This document shows positions 13,309 through 19,630 of a DNA stretch of 21,660 nucleotides, one piece after another. This stretch comes from Victivallaceae bacterium. GTDB taxonomy: Bacteria > Verrucomicrobiota > Lentisphaeria > Victivallales > Victivallaceae. The DNA lies in the NCBI GenBank assembly GCA_016292515.1, contig JAEDIJ010000035.1, positions 1 through 21,660 of the forward strand. The letters are read 5' to 3'. The position numbers and the translations under genes are program-made. The notes beneath the pieces were generated by a model. It made no database searches and was not told where the DNA came from. It saw only the letters and a list, made by a program, of their open reading frames with translations. Position 1 is the stretch's first letter. Each line of letters starts with the position of its first letter.

Positions 13309-14259
13309 TTAAAGTTGTTTTTTGATCTTTTCCGCGACGCGCAGTTTCGCACACGCGCTGCGCCGGTTCTTATTCAATTCTTCTTCGCCTGCCGTAACCG
13401 GTTTTTTCGTCAGGACCGCGAGTGTCGCGCGGTGACCGCAACGGCAGACCGGCAATCCCGGAGGACAGAGACAATCGGTGCTTTCGCGCCGGAAAAATTC
13501 CTTGACGATCCTATCTTCGAGCGAGTGAAACGAGATCACTGCGATCCTGCCGGAAACATTGAGATGCGATACCGCGTTGGAGAGCATCTTTTTCAATTCT
13601 CCCAGTTCGTCGTTGACGGCGATGCGCAACGCCTGAAAGACCAAAGTCGGCACGGGAAGTTTCCCCGGATGACTTTTGCCCAATACGTCGTCGCAGACTT
13701 TAACGAGATCGGAGGTCGAGCCGAAAGGCGCATTGTCGCGCCGCGTGACGATCTCCTGTGCCAGACGGTACGCTCCGCGGAATTCTCCGTATTCGGCAAA
13801 AATTTTGCCCAATTCCTCCGCGCTTGCGCGGTTGAGGAGGCGCGCCGCCGTCATTTCCGAACGGTTGTCCATACGCATATCCAGCGGGCCGTCAAAACGC
13901 CACGAAAAACCGCGCTCCGGACGATCCAGCTGCGGCGAGGAAACGCCGAGATCAAGCAGAATGCCGTCGACGGTTTCCCAATCGAGTTCCGCGGCGTAGT
14001 CGAACATTTCCGAGTAATTGCCTCTCCTTAAAAACACGCGGTCGCGCGCGAAAGCAAGTTTTTCTTCCGCCGCCGCCAATGCGTCCTCGTCGCGGTCGAT
14101 GCCGAGCAATTCCATAGAGGGGTGCTTTTGCAGCAAAAGCGCGCTGTGAGACGCGCCGCCGAGCGTACCGTCGATCAGCCGCAAGGGCTTGTCCGCCGGA
14201 AAGGTGAGGAAATCCACGACTTCCTGCGGCAAGACGGGGATGTGGCAGAAATCGTTCAT
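13309..14259 (-). CDS. rsmH: 16S rRNA m4C1402 methyltransferase RsmH
   Basis: This protein of 316 residues has the normal length for RsmH (MraW). It methylates N4 of C1402 in 16S rRNA using S-adenosylmethionine. Visible motifs are the start HIPVLPQEVV, the SAM-binding LIDGTLGGASHS (28-39), the acid-ended strand GIDRD, LLDLGVSSPQLD (101-112), GFSWRFDGPLDMRMD (117-131) and VISFHSLEDRIVK (241-253). The Cys-rich CLCPPGLPVCRC (263-274) is a family hallmark. The ATG at 14259 overlaps the mraZ stop (ATGA), which argues for translational coupling and against the longer open frame that runs to 14505 inside mraZ. Confidence 0.96.
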   Translation of the reverse strand: MNDFCHIPVLPQEVVDFLTFPADKPLRLIDGTLGGASHSALLLQKHPSMELLGIDRDEDALAAAEEKLAFARDRVFLRRGNYSEMFDYAAELDWETVDGILLDLGVSSPQLDRPERGFSWRFDGPLDMRMDNRSEMTAARLLNRASAEELGKIFAEYGEFRGAYRLAQEIVTRRDNAPFGSTSDLVKVCDDVLGKSHPGKLPVPTLVFQALRIAVNDELGELKKMLSNAVSHLNVSGRIAVISFHSLEDRIVKEFFRRESTDCLCPPGLPVCRCGHRATLAVLTKKPVTAGEEELNKNRRSACAKLRVAEKIKKQL

Positions 14260-14738
14260 TGCTCTTTGCCCCCCAATGCGTTTTTCAACGCCTGATCCAA
14301 ACCGAAAGAGTGATTGACTTCGTCGAGAGCCTCCAACGCTCCGGCGATGTCGTCCATATCGGGCAGAGTTTCCGTACCGGGCGCGCTCAAACGGATGTGC
14401 GTCACGGCGCCGCTTAATTTGACCTGACTTCCGACCCCGATCGCATTGAGGCGGTCGCGGTCGAGCGCGATGCGCCCCTGCCGGTCGCAACGGCACTTCT
14501 TGCACAGCCGCCCGAAATTGGCGAGTGCGCGCTGTATCTTGCCGTTGGTGATCGAAGCGTGACGCATACGTTCAAAGAAATCGTTGAGCAGAGCAGGGGG
14601 CAGGAGTATCAGCGCCTGATCCTGCGTCGGAGCGAGGATCATTTCCGTTTCCCCCTCCTTTTGCCGCCATTCGCTGGGCAGGGATATCCGGCATTGCGCA
14701 TCCAGCGCGTGCACGAATTCGCCGTAAAAGCATTCCAT
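14256..14738 (-). CDS. mraZ: Transcriptional regulator MraZ
   Basis: The 160-residue protein contains two SpoVT/AbrB-like swapped-hairpin units: FYGEFVHALDAQCRISLP (4-21) and CRCDRQGRIALDRDRLNAIG (82-101), each with the D-x-x-x-R-I/hydrophobic core of MraZ. MraZ forms ring-shaped oligomers that bind G-rich repeats upstream of its own gene and usually repress the division cluster. It is the first gene of the operon, and four such repeats are visible upstream. The C-terminal tail (about 125-160) is somewhat longer than usual and acidic. A weak AAGGG site lies 9 bp before the ATG. Confidence 0.95.
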   Translation of the reverse strand: MECFYGEFVHALDAQCRISLPSEWRQKEGETEMILAPTQDQALILLPPALLNDFFERMRHASITNGKIQRALANFGRLCKKCRCDRQGRIALDRDRLNAIGVGSQVKLSGAVTHIRLSAPGTETLPDMDDIAGALEALDEVNHSFGLDQALKNALGGKEQ

Positions 14739-14747
14739 CTTTTGTTT

Positions 14748-14781
14748 CCCTTTTTGCCCCTTTTTACTCCTATCTGCACCT
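14748..14781 (-). promoter_or_regulatory. Candidate MraZ operator (four phased G-boxes)
   Basis: On the minus strand, AGG, AGG, GGGG and GGG recur with starts 10, 11 and 10 bp apart (plus-strand C-runs at 14779, 14769, 14757-14760 and 14748). MraZ in E. coli binds three TGGGN boxes at 10-bp spacing in the same position. The boxes begin at the -10 element and continue through the expected transcription start into the leader, as a repressor site would. The boxes deviate from TGGGN, so the assignment is an inference supported by phase and place. Confidence 0.55.
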
Positions 14782-14810
14782 ATTATACGATTTCAAGCCC
14801 CTTTTTTCAA
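14782..14810 (-). promoter_or_regulatory. Promoter of the mraZ-rsmH-ftsL-ftsI operon
   Basis: TTGAAA (14805-14810) and a perfect TATAAT (14782-14787) on the minus strand are exactly 17 bp apart. This near-consensus housekeeping promoter lies 44 bp upstream of the mraZ start and the expected start of transcription falls near 14775, inside the G-box array. Confidence 0.8.
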
Positions 14811-15085
14811 GTCATTTTTTGAAAAAAAGACAAAAAAAGTGAAAATTTTTTGAAAAAAATGAGAAAAAGGCAAAAAAAGACCGTTTCTGGCGTCCGATCA
14901 AAGATCAGCGCAAAAACGGCTTATATATAAGGAAAAATAGCGAAGAGGAAAGAAGAGTACGTTTTTGCGATATTTTTTTATTGTCCGGTGTAAGATTTTC
15001 TTTTTTTTCGCGGAGTCAGTCGGTAAAGAAAACGTACTGACGAGTACGGATTTCGGCAACAGGTACAACAACAGGGAATTTTATT
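14811..15085. other. Divergent spacer between mraZ and the zinc-ribbon gene, with palindromes
   Basis: No gene is seen. The first 70 bp are A-rich. An imperfect hairpin follows (14881-14919; CCGTTT with AAACGG outside and GATC-AAA-GATC at the tip). It abuts a perfect 12-bp palindrome, CTTATATATAAG (14920-14931), which may hold a -10 element in either direction. Further on, AGTACGTTTT (14956-14965) is inverted at 15029-15038, and CGTACT/AGTACG form a small hairpin (15033-15048). One or more may be operators or leader structures of the plus-strand gene at 15086; no clear -35/-10 pair was found for it. Confidence 0.5.
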
Positions 15086-16126
15086 ATGCAGGATTTTTAT
15101 TTTCATTGCCCGAAATGCAATACGCAATATTGCTGTGCCGATCACGAAAAGATGTGTGTTTTCCAATGCCCGGAATGCAAACACGTTTTTGTGCCGGCGG
15201 ACGGGGAGCAAAAAACGGATCCGTTATGCGGAGAAAAGGCAGATATTTCCGTCAACCGATCCCCTCATCGCAGGAAATATTCCAAAAACAAACGGCACTT
15301 TCCGTTTTTCGGTATTTTGTTACTGTGCGCGCTGATCGCCGCGTCCGTATTTGGCTGGAAAGCGTATTCTGCATACAAGGAAGCCCAGGAAAAGGCGCGT
15401 CAGGAAATCATATTGCGGCAGCAACAGCGCGAAGAAGAGGAGCGTCGTGCACGGGAAGAAGCCGCCCGTATCCAGAATGAGTTGAAACGAGCGCGGCGCG
15501 AAGCTGAATTACGCCGCAGACAGGAAGAAAAGAAACGGCGCGAAGCCGAAGCGCGCCGTATGGAGGAAGAAAGGGCGCGTCGCGAAGCCGAGCAACGGCA
15601 AAAACGCGAAGCCGAGTTGAAAAAACGAGCCGCCGAGCAAGAGGCGGCGCGCCTCCGTATGGAAGCCGAAGAAAAACGTCGTCGCGAGGAAGAGGAAAAA
15701 CGCCGGATACAACAGGAGAGTGAAGCTCGCAAACGAGCGGCAGAGCAAGCAGAGAAAAACCGTCGAAACAAAACCCGTTTGCGTCAGGAATTCAATCTTT
15801 TGCAGACGTTGCAAGGACAACTCAAAATCAAAAAAGACGATTTGGAAAGAGCTTTGAAACGCGAAAAAAACTCGCATGAGATCTGTCAGCGTAAAATGCG
15901 AAAAGGGTTGCACAAAAAAAAGCCTTGCACCTGTTGCGACAAGCCCCTTGAAAGTCTTACTTGGGAACTTTACCGGGCAACGCGTGCGTCATGTTGCAAG
16001 GCCTATATCGCGGCAGTGCTTCAACGCCGGAAACTTGAGGAAGATATCAATGAACTTGAAGAAAAAATCAGTACGACTGAAAGTCAGATACAAGCTATAA
16101 AAAGAGAAATGTCAGAAGAGAATTAA
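15086..16126 (+). CDS. Zinc-ribbon, single-TM protein with long charged helix (TolA-like architecture)
   Basis: The 346-residue protein begins with a zinc ribbon (Cys8, Cys11, Cys28, Cys31; CPKC and CPEC). A basic stretch (RRKYSKNKR) and a TM helix (about 74-93) follow, placing the N-terminus in the cytoplasm by the positive-inside rule. Residues 97-228 are almost only Glu, Arg, Lys, Ala and Gln in an ER/K pattern, a single stiff helix of roughly 20 nm that could span the periplasm. The C-terminus has a Cys cluster (CTCC at 281-284, CC at 303-304, Cys267) and a final coiled coil (about 315-342). The layout recalls TolA, but no TolA domain III is recognisable. The downstream gene is 19 bp away and co-transcribed. 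Only a weak ribosome site (CAGGGA) precedes the ATG. Function unknown. Confidence 0.75.
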   Translation: MQDFYFHCPKCNTQYCCADHEKMCVFQCPECKHVFVPADGEQKTDPLCGEKADISVNRSPHRRKYSKNKRHFPFFGILLLCALIAASVFGWKAYSAYKEAQEKARQEIILRQQQREEEERRAREEAARIQNELKRARREAELRRRQEEKKRREAEARRMEEERARREAEQRQKREAELKKRAAEQEAARLRMEAEEKRRREEEEKRRIQQESEARKRAAEQAEKNRRNKTRLRQEFNLLQTLQGQLKIKKDDLERALKREKNSHEICQRKMRKGLHKKKPCTCCDKPLESLTWELYRATRASCCKAYIAAVLQRRKLEEDINELEEKISTTESQIQAIKREMSEEN

Positions 16127-16145
16127 CCCCATCCAAGGAGGAAAA

Positions 16146-16649
16146 ATGAAACGGATTTTTTTATTGTCTATGCTGTTGGTTTTCGGAATGAGCGCCGCCA
16201 TCCCTTTTACGGTGGATGCCGCCAAAGCGCAATCTGCGATGAAAAAAGAGAGCAAGGAGAAAAAAAAGAACGCGCAAAAAGCATATATCATAAAGTTAAA
16301 GAGCCTTAAAAAAAGCGGAAGCCGGCAAAAAGGACAGACTTATTCCGGAATGGTCGATGTCTTGTCACTTCCTCCGGGGAAATACTATATCTGGCTCTGC
16401 AATGATGCGAAAAAAAACGCGACTGTCGATCTGCAGATCAATTCCGGGGATTGGAAAGAAATGACTTTTGTCGACGATGTTTACCACCGTGCCGCTGACG
16501 TCGAAATCCCCGGTAACGGATTTCAGATCAACCTGCGAACAAGGGGAGGCTCGCGTGTAAAACTTCATCATATCGTCATAACGTCGACACAAACGGCCCC
16601 GGATTTGAAAGAAGTCAAAAAATGCCCGGAATTAAAAATAATCAAGTAA
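16146..16649 (+). CDS. Secreted beta-sandwich-like protein
   Basis: The 167-residue protein has a signal peptide (1-25, cut after VDA), then a Lys-rich linker (33-45). The body alternates strands: YIIKLKSLKK, YSGMVDVLSLPPGKYYIWLCNDA, TVDLQINSGDWKEM, ADVEIPGNGFQINLRTRGG, and VKLHHIVITS. A pattern of 'G-K-Y-Y-I-W-L ... I-N-S-G-D-W ... V-K-L-H-H-I-V-I' is typical of jelly-roll carbohydrate-binding modules (CBM6/35 style), but no ligand residues can be named. CCAAGGAGG lies 5 bp before the ATG, a strong ribosome site. It follows the zinc-ribbon protein by 19 bp, so the periplasmic tail of that protein may be its partner (inference). Confidence 0.7.
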   Translation: MKRIFLLSMLLVFGMSAAIPFTVDAAKAQSAMKKESKEKKKNAQKAYIIKLKSLKKSGSRQKGQTYSGMVDVLSLPPGKYYIWLCNDAKKNATVDLQINSGDWKEMTFVDDVYHRAADVEIPGNGFQINLRTRGGSRVKLHHIVITSTQTAPDLKEVKKCPELKIIK

Positions 16650-16962
16650 TGTGCGAATGAATGGCTTGCCCGCAAAGCCGAGGAGATGGCTTCAAAGGCA
16701 CAAGGTGGTCAGCGACCAACCACCCAGGCGTCTCTCCGGAAAATCACAGGGGGGTGCTCCCATATCTCCGGCGGCTAATGAGAATAACGTATCACAAAAA
16801 AGCGATTTGTCAAGTAAGCAAGAGGCGATTTTGGGTGTTTCAACAAAAAATTGGCGAAAGAATGGTGCCGTGCGGCCGGGGTCCAATTCCCCGGGGCTGG
16901 CGACATCACGCTCCGCCTGCCGTATACTATAATCGATCCCGGTGAAAATTCAACAGGGATCG
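16650..16962. other. Gene-free stretch with several hairpins, part may be structured RNA
   Basis: No protein gene is credible here. From 16663 to 16772 the sequence can fold into a branched structure: outer stem GGAGAT/ATCTCC (16682-16687 with 16764-16769), extended by GCC/GGC past a 2-nt bulge. Inside it is a perfect 6-bp hairpin GGTGGT/ACCACC (16704-16709 with 16719-16724). A 6-bp hairpin with a 7-nt loop, CCGGGG/CCCCGG, lies at 16876-16894, and a 7-bp one (CGATCCC/GGGATCG) at 16934-16962. A TTGACA element on the minus strand (16808-16813) might drive transcription leftward, but its -10 (CGTTAT) is poor. I recognise no known RNA family. Confidence 0.4.
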
Positions 16963-16965
16963 GCG

Positions 16966-17053
16966 AAAAAATCAAAAAATCCTCCGCATAAACCCCTTAC
17001 GGAGGTAGTTGAAGCGGTGGCTTATCACCAAGGGGCGGGCTACTCACCGTCAA
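16966..17053 (-). ncRNA. Candidate small RNA with own promoter and intrinsic terminator
   Basis: A minus-strand transcript beginning near 17053 (7 bp after a TATTAT box) would end at a hairpin CCTCCG/CGGAGG (17000-17005 with 16981-16986) followed by two runs of six T (16974-16979, 16966-16971). The product of about 88 nt has no open frame. Its 5' part can fold with GTTGA/TCAAC and CGGTG/CACCG pairings. CCCCTT (17030-17035) in that part is exactly complementary to AAGGGG in the terminator loop (16993-16998), so a pseudoknot is possible. No minus-strand gene follows within reach, which makes a trans-acting RNA or a transposon-end relic more likely than a riboswitch. Family unknown. Confidence 0.4.
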
Positions 17054-17059
17054 CCGATG

Positions 17060-17089
17060 ATAATATAACTTCTTCTCATGATTTGTCAA
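17060..17089 (-). promoter_or_regulatory. Promoter of the candidate small RNA
   Basis: A perfect -35 TTGACA (17084-17089) and a -10 TATTAT (17060-17065) lie 18 bp apart on the minus strand. The same 10-mer around the -35 (plus-strand GATTTGTCAA) also occurs at 16804-16813, where the -10 is weaker. Confidence 0.55.
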
Positions 17090-17235
17090 ACGGAAACGGG
17101 GGGGATACTCGTTGTTGCGACGTGAGCCTCCGCTCCGCATTTATGGGAAATGCAACTGCGTTATCGTCCGGTTTTACCTCTCTTTCGTCCGGCAGGACGA
17201 GACAAACATCGGCGTGGGAGTGTCGCCCATCGGGC

Positions 17236-17460
17236 AGTCGGGCGGGCGGAGCGTAAAGCGGAGCATTAGCCCGCGTGGGACGCAGGTCTATTTGCAGTAA
17301 CAAAACAGACGAGCCCGCGGAGATTTGTGGGGATATTCGTTTAGAGCGCGGACAAAACGCAAGTTCCGCAAATATCTGCGGCAGGTACGGATCCCGCCTG
17401 TGGCGGGCGCCCAAGGAGTCAAGAGGGCGCGGCGTGAGCGCCCTCTTGCTCCCATCACGT
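17236..17460. repeat. Composite palindromic intergenic repeat, copy B
   Basis: The modules of 661-806 recur in the same order, spread over 225 bp. AGTCGGGCGG and a GC-rich AAAGCG part come first, then CCGCA/TGCGG (17366-17381), GTAC and CCCGCC/GGCGGG (17393-17407). GTCAAG then opens a perfect 11-bp stem (17420-17430 with 17438-17448, 7-nt loop), closed by CTTGCTCCCATCACGT. Both copies end close to the 3' end of a minus-strand gene, in the same orientation. About 65 bp in the middle (17281-17345) have no counterpart in copy A. Confidence 0.7.
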
Positions 17461-17462
17461 AT

Positions 17463-17497
17463 AAAAAAACGGGCCGCCGCTTTGGTGCGACAGCCCG
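17463..17497 (-). terminator. Intrinsic terminator of the galE/lipoprotein operon
   Basis: On the minus strand an 11-bp stem (17487-17497 with 17470-17480, two G-T pairs) closes a 6-nt loop (ACCAAA) and is followed directly by seven T (17469-17463). It begins 15 bp after the stop codon at 17513. This is a textbook rho-independent terminator. Confidence 0.9.
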
Positions 17498-17512
17498 CAG
17501 AAGGAGCGATCT

Positions 17513-19579
17513 TTATCTCACGCGTAAAATCAGCGTGTCGTAGCAGGAGAGTTTTTTCTCGACGGTGTAACCTTTGCCGTTGAAAGAGTATTTCAGCGGC
17601 TGGTAGACGCCGTTGCCGTCGAGAAATTCGACGGAACGCACCTTTTCGTATGTCCGCAAATCGATGTTCGGCAATTCGTCGAAGCCGAGATTGACGAGGG
17701 CGAGCAGATAGCCGCCGTTGTCGAGTTTGCCGCAACGGAAATAGACGGGTTGCTCTTCGCCGACGTAGAAGGGGATCAATTGCGGATCGAGCCGCCGGAA
17801 AAGTTCGAGGAGGAAGATTTTGATTTCGGGGGCGCGGTCGTTGTAGGGATTGCGTCCGACGGCGACGGAGCGGGTGATGACGGTGCCGCCGGCGGGGTTG
17901 TGATACAAGATCGTGCCGGGGGCGACAAAGGTGCTTTTGCCGGTCGCCTTGTCGGAGAGGGAAAGTTCACCGAGCATGAGCGCTTTGGAATCGACGGCGG
18001 TGAGTTTGGGGTGCGTACCGTTATTCTGGTGGCGCATCCGGTAACCGGGCTCGATGCACATTTTTTCCCCGCTTGAGCGGTAGAATTCGCGCTTGGGCGT
18101 ACAGCCGAGATACTCCGCCATACCGCGGTCGGCGATGTTGAGCGCGGCGTAGCCGTCGACGATCGCTTTGCCGCTTAAAATCGTTTTGAGTTCGGCATCG
18201 GTGAGACATTCGGCGACGGTGCCGTCGAGCATATAGACGTTGTTGCCGCCGACGTACTCGTAGTGCGCCGGGATGCCGTAGCGGTTGAGGAGACAGATCT
18301 GCCAATCCTGCAACGAGGCGAAACTGCGGAGCGCGCGCGCCGGGTTGAAGTCCTTGGACACGTCGACGAGCGGCGTCACGGGGCCGAGCCATTGGACGTG
18401 GGGCATTTCGGCGAGCAAAGCGTCGTAGAAAAGGCGATGCTCTTTCAGGATCCTTTCGTAAGCGGAAGTCGAAGCTTTGACATCCTTATTCATCAGATTG
18501 GTGATCCAGAGTTTGCCGCCGGAAGCGCCGTTGAGGATGGCTCCGGTGATGTGGCTGTGCATGCTGACCGCGCTCTTGGCATAGCGGCTGTGGGGGCAGG
18601 TGTCGGATTCGTCGAGGATGTAGTCGATCTTGCCCGCCGCGCGCGACTTGAAAGCGCAGTGGTACATCACTTGATTGAATTCCTGCGTGGTGCCTTCGAG
18701 ATAATTGCCGTCGTTGATGCGCAAAAAGGATTCGTTTTTGCCCGCCAGGATACGGGCGATTTCGCCGGCGAGGAGATATTCGCCGCCGCCGGAGCAGTAA
18801 CCGCATTTGATCGAGGGATCGACCGAGTCGATCGCGTCGCGCACAAGTTTCGCATAACCGAGGAGCGTGGCGCGGCGTTCCGCTTCAAAAATTTTCACGC
18901 AGGGGTCGTCGGCGGGAGCTTTTTCCAGATAGGCGATCAGTTCCTTTGCCGAGGCGAACTTCCTGGGCATCTTGGCGTTGTAGATTTTCATATGCGAGTC
19001 GCAGAAACACTCGACGCCGTTGGGCCCGTTGTTGATGGTGCGCATATCGTCGTCCATCAGGAAAAAGGCGGGACGCTGTTTCGCGAGCAATACCATCGCG
19101 TCAAAGGTGTACTTGCGGAATTTCGGGTCGAGCATGCAGTGACGGTAAACGGTGATGCCTTTTTGATTGATCGCGTACTCCATCGGATTTTCGCTCGTCG
19201 CCGCGCCCGCCCAGCCGTGACCGACGAGACTCTGCACGAGGATGCCGACCTGAACTTCGGAATCTTTCAATCCCTCGCTCAATCTGCCGAAAGTTTCCGC
19301 ATACCGCTCGACGACTTTGATCGGCTCCTTGCCGGTCGGCATGATCGACATCGAGTAGGCGTTTTTGGTGACGCCGGTAGCTTTTGCGGCGCGCTTGGCT
19401 TCCTCGATCATATAGGGGACCTGATCGGGGTTGAAATAGACGATGCTGATGAAATTCATCTTTTTCGCATCGGGGTAGGCGAGAAGCGGCGAATTTGCCG
19501 CCGACGGCGCCGTATCGCGGCAACAGCCGCACAAAAGGGCGAAAGCGGCAAGCGTAGTGCAACGGAAAAGTTTTTTCAT
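17513..19579 (-). CDS. Large lipoprotein, glycoside-hydrolase-like
   Basis: The 688-residue protein has a lipoprotein signal (LCGC, Cys19). Residues 40-400 read like a TIM-barrel glycosidase: strands FISIVYFN, VGILVQSLVGHGW and AFFLMDDDMRTINNG (Asp176-178), then ECFCDSHMKIYN, IKCGYCSGGG and YILDESDTCPHSRY (Asp323-Glu324). It continues with a region like the trimerisation and beta-sandwich domains of GH42-type enzymes (NNVYMLDGTVAECLTDAEL, then C-terminal strands VYFRCGKLDNGGYLLALVNLG). Acidic residues at strand ends are candidate catalysts, but the exact GH family and substrate are not recognised. The gene follows galE by 51 bp, so expression is probably shared, and it ends in a strong terminator. 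AAGG lies 9 bp before the ATG. Confidence 0.75.
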   Translation of the reverse strand: MKKLFRCTTLAAFALLCGCCRDTAPSAANSPLLAYPDAKKMNFISIVYFNPDQVPYMIEEAKRAAKATGVTKNAYSMSIMPTGKEPIKVVERYAETFGRLSEGLKDSEVQVGILVQSLVGHGWAGAATSENPMEYAINQKGITVYRHCMLDPKFRKYTFDAMVLLAKQRPAFFLMDDDMRTINNGPNGVECFCDSHMKIYNAKMPRKFASAKELIAYLEKAPADDPCVKIFEAERRATLLGYAKLVRDAIDSVDPSIKCGYCSGGGEYLLAGEIARILAGKNESFLRINDGNYLEGTTQEFNQVMYHCAFKSRAAGKIDYILDESDTCPHSRYAKSAVSMHSHITGAILNGASGGKLWITNLMNKDVKASTSAYERILKEHRLFYDALLAEMPHVQWLGPVTPLVDVSKDFNPARALRSFASLQDWQICLLNRYGIPAHYEYVGGNNVYMLDGTVAECLTDAELKTILSGKAIVDGYAALNIADRGMAEYLGCTPKREFYRSSGEKMCIEPGYRMRHQNNGTHPKLTAVDSKALMLGELSLSDKATGKSTFVAPGTILYHNPAGGTVITRSVAVGRNPYNDRAPEIKIFLLELFRRLDPQLIPFYVGEEQPVYFRCGKLDNGGYLLALVNLGFDELPNIDLRTYEKVRSVEFLDGNGVYQPLKYSFNGKGYTVEKKLSCYDTLILRVR

Positions 19580-19630
19580 CGCATTTTTCCTTATCGTTTA
19601 CGGGTGAAAATCAGTCGTGAAAATGTCGTG

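Noticed and set aside
14260..14505. N-terminal extension of RsmH
   Set aside because: The frame is open but lies inside mraZ; the ATG at 14259 starts at the conserved HIPVLPQEVV region and overlaps the mraZ stop in the usual way.
16876..16894. T-arm of a tRNA or tmRNA
   Set aside because: The stem with a TCCAATT loop looks like a T-arm at first sight, but the second loop base deviates and no acceptor, D or anticodon arms, nor a tmRNA tag frame, can be found around it.
16981..17055. Right end of an IS200/IS605-type element
   Set aside because: A hairpin followed by GGTAGTTGA is reminiscent of such ends, but there is no TnpA, TnpB or left end in the window; the promoter and terminator spacing favours a small RNA. 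It is kept only as an alternative.
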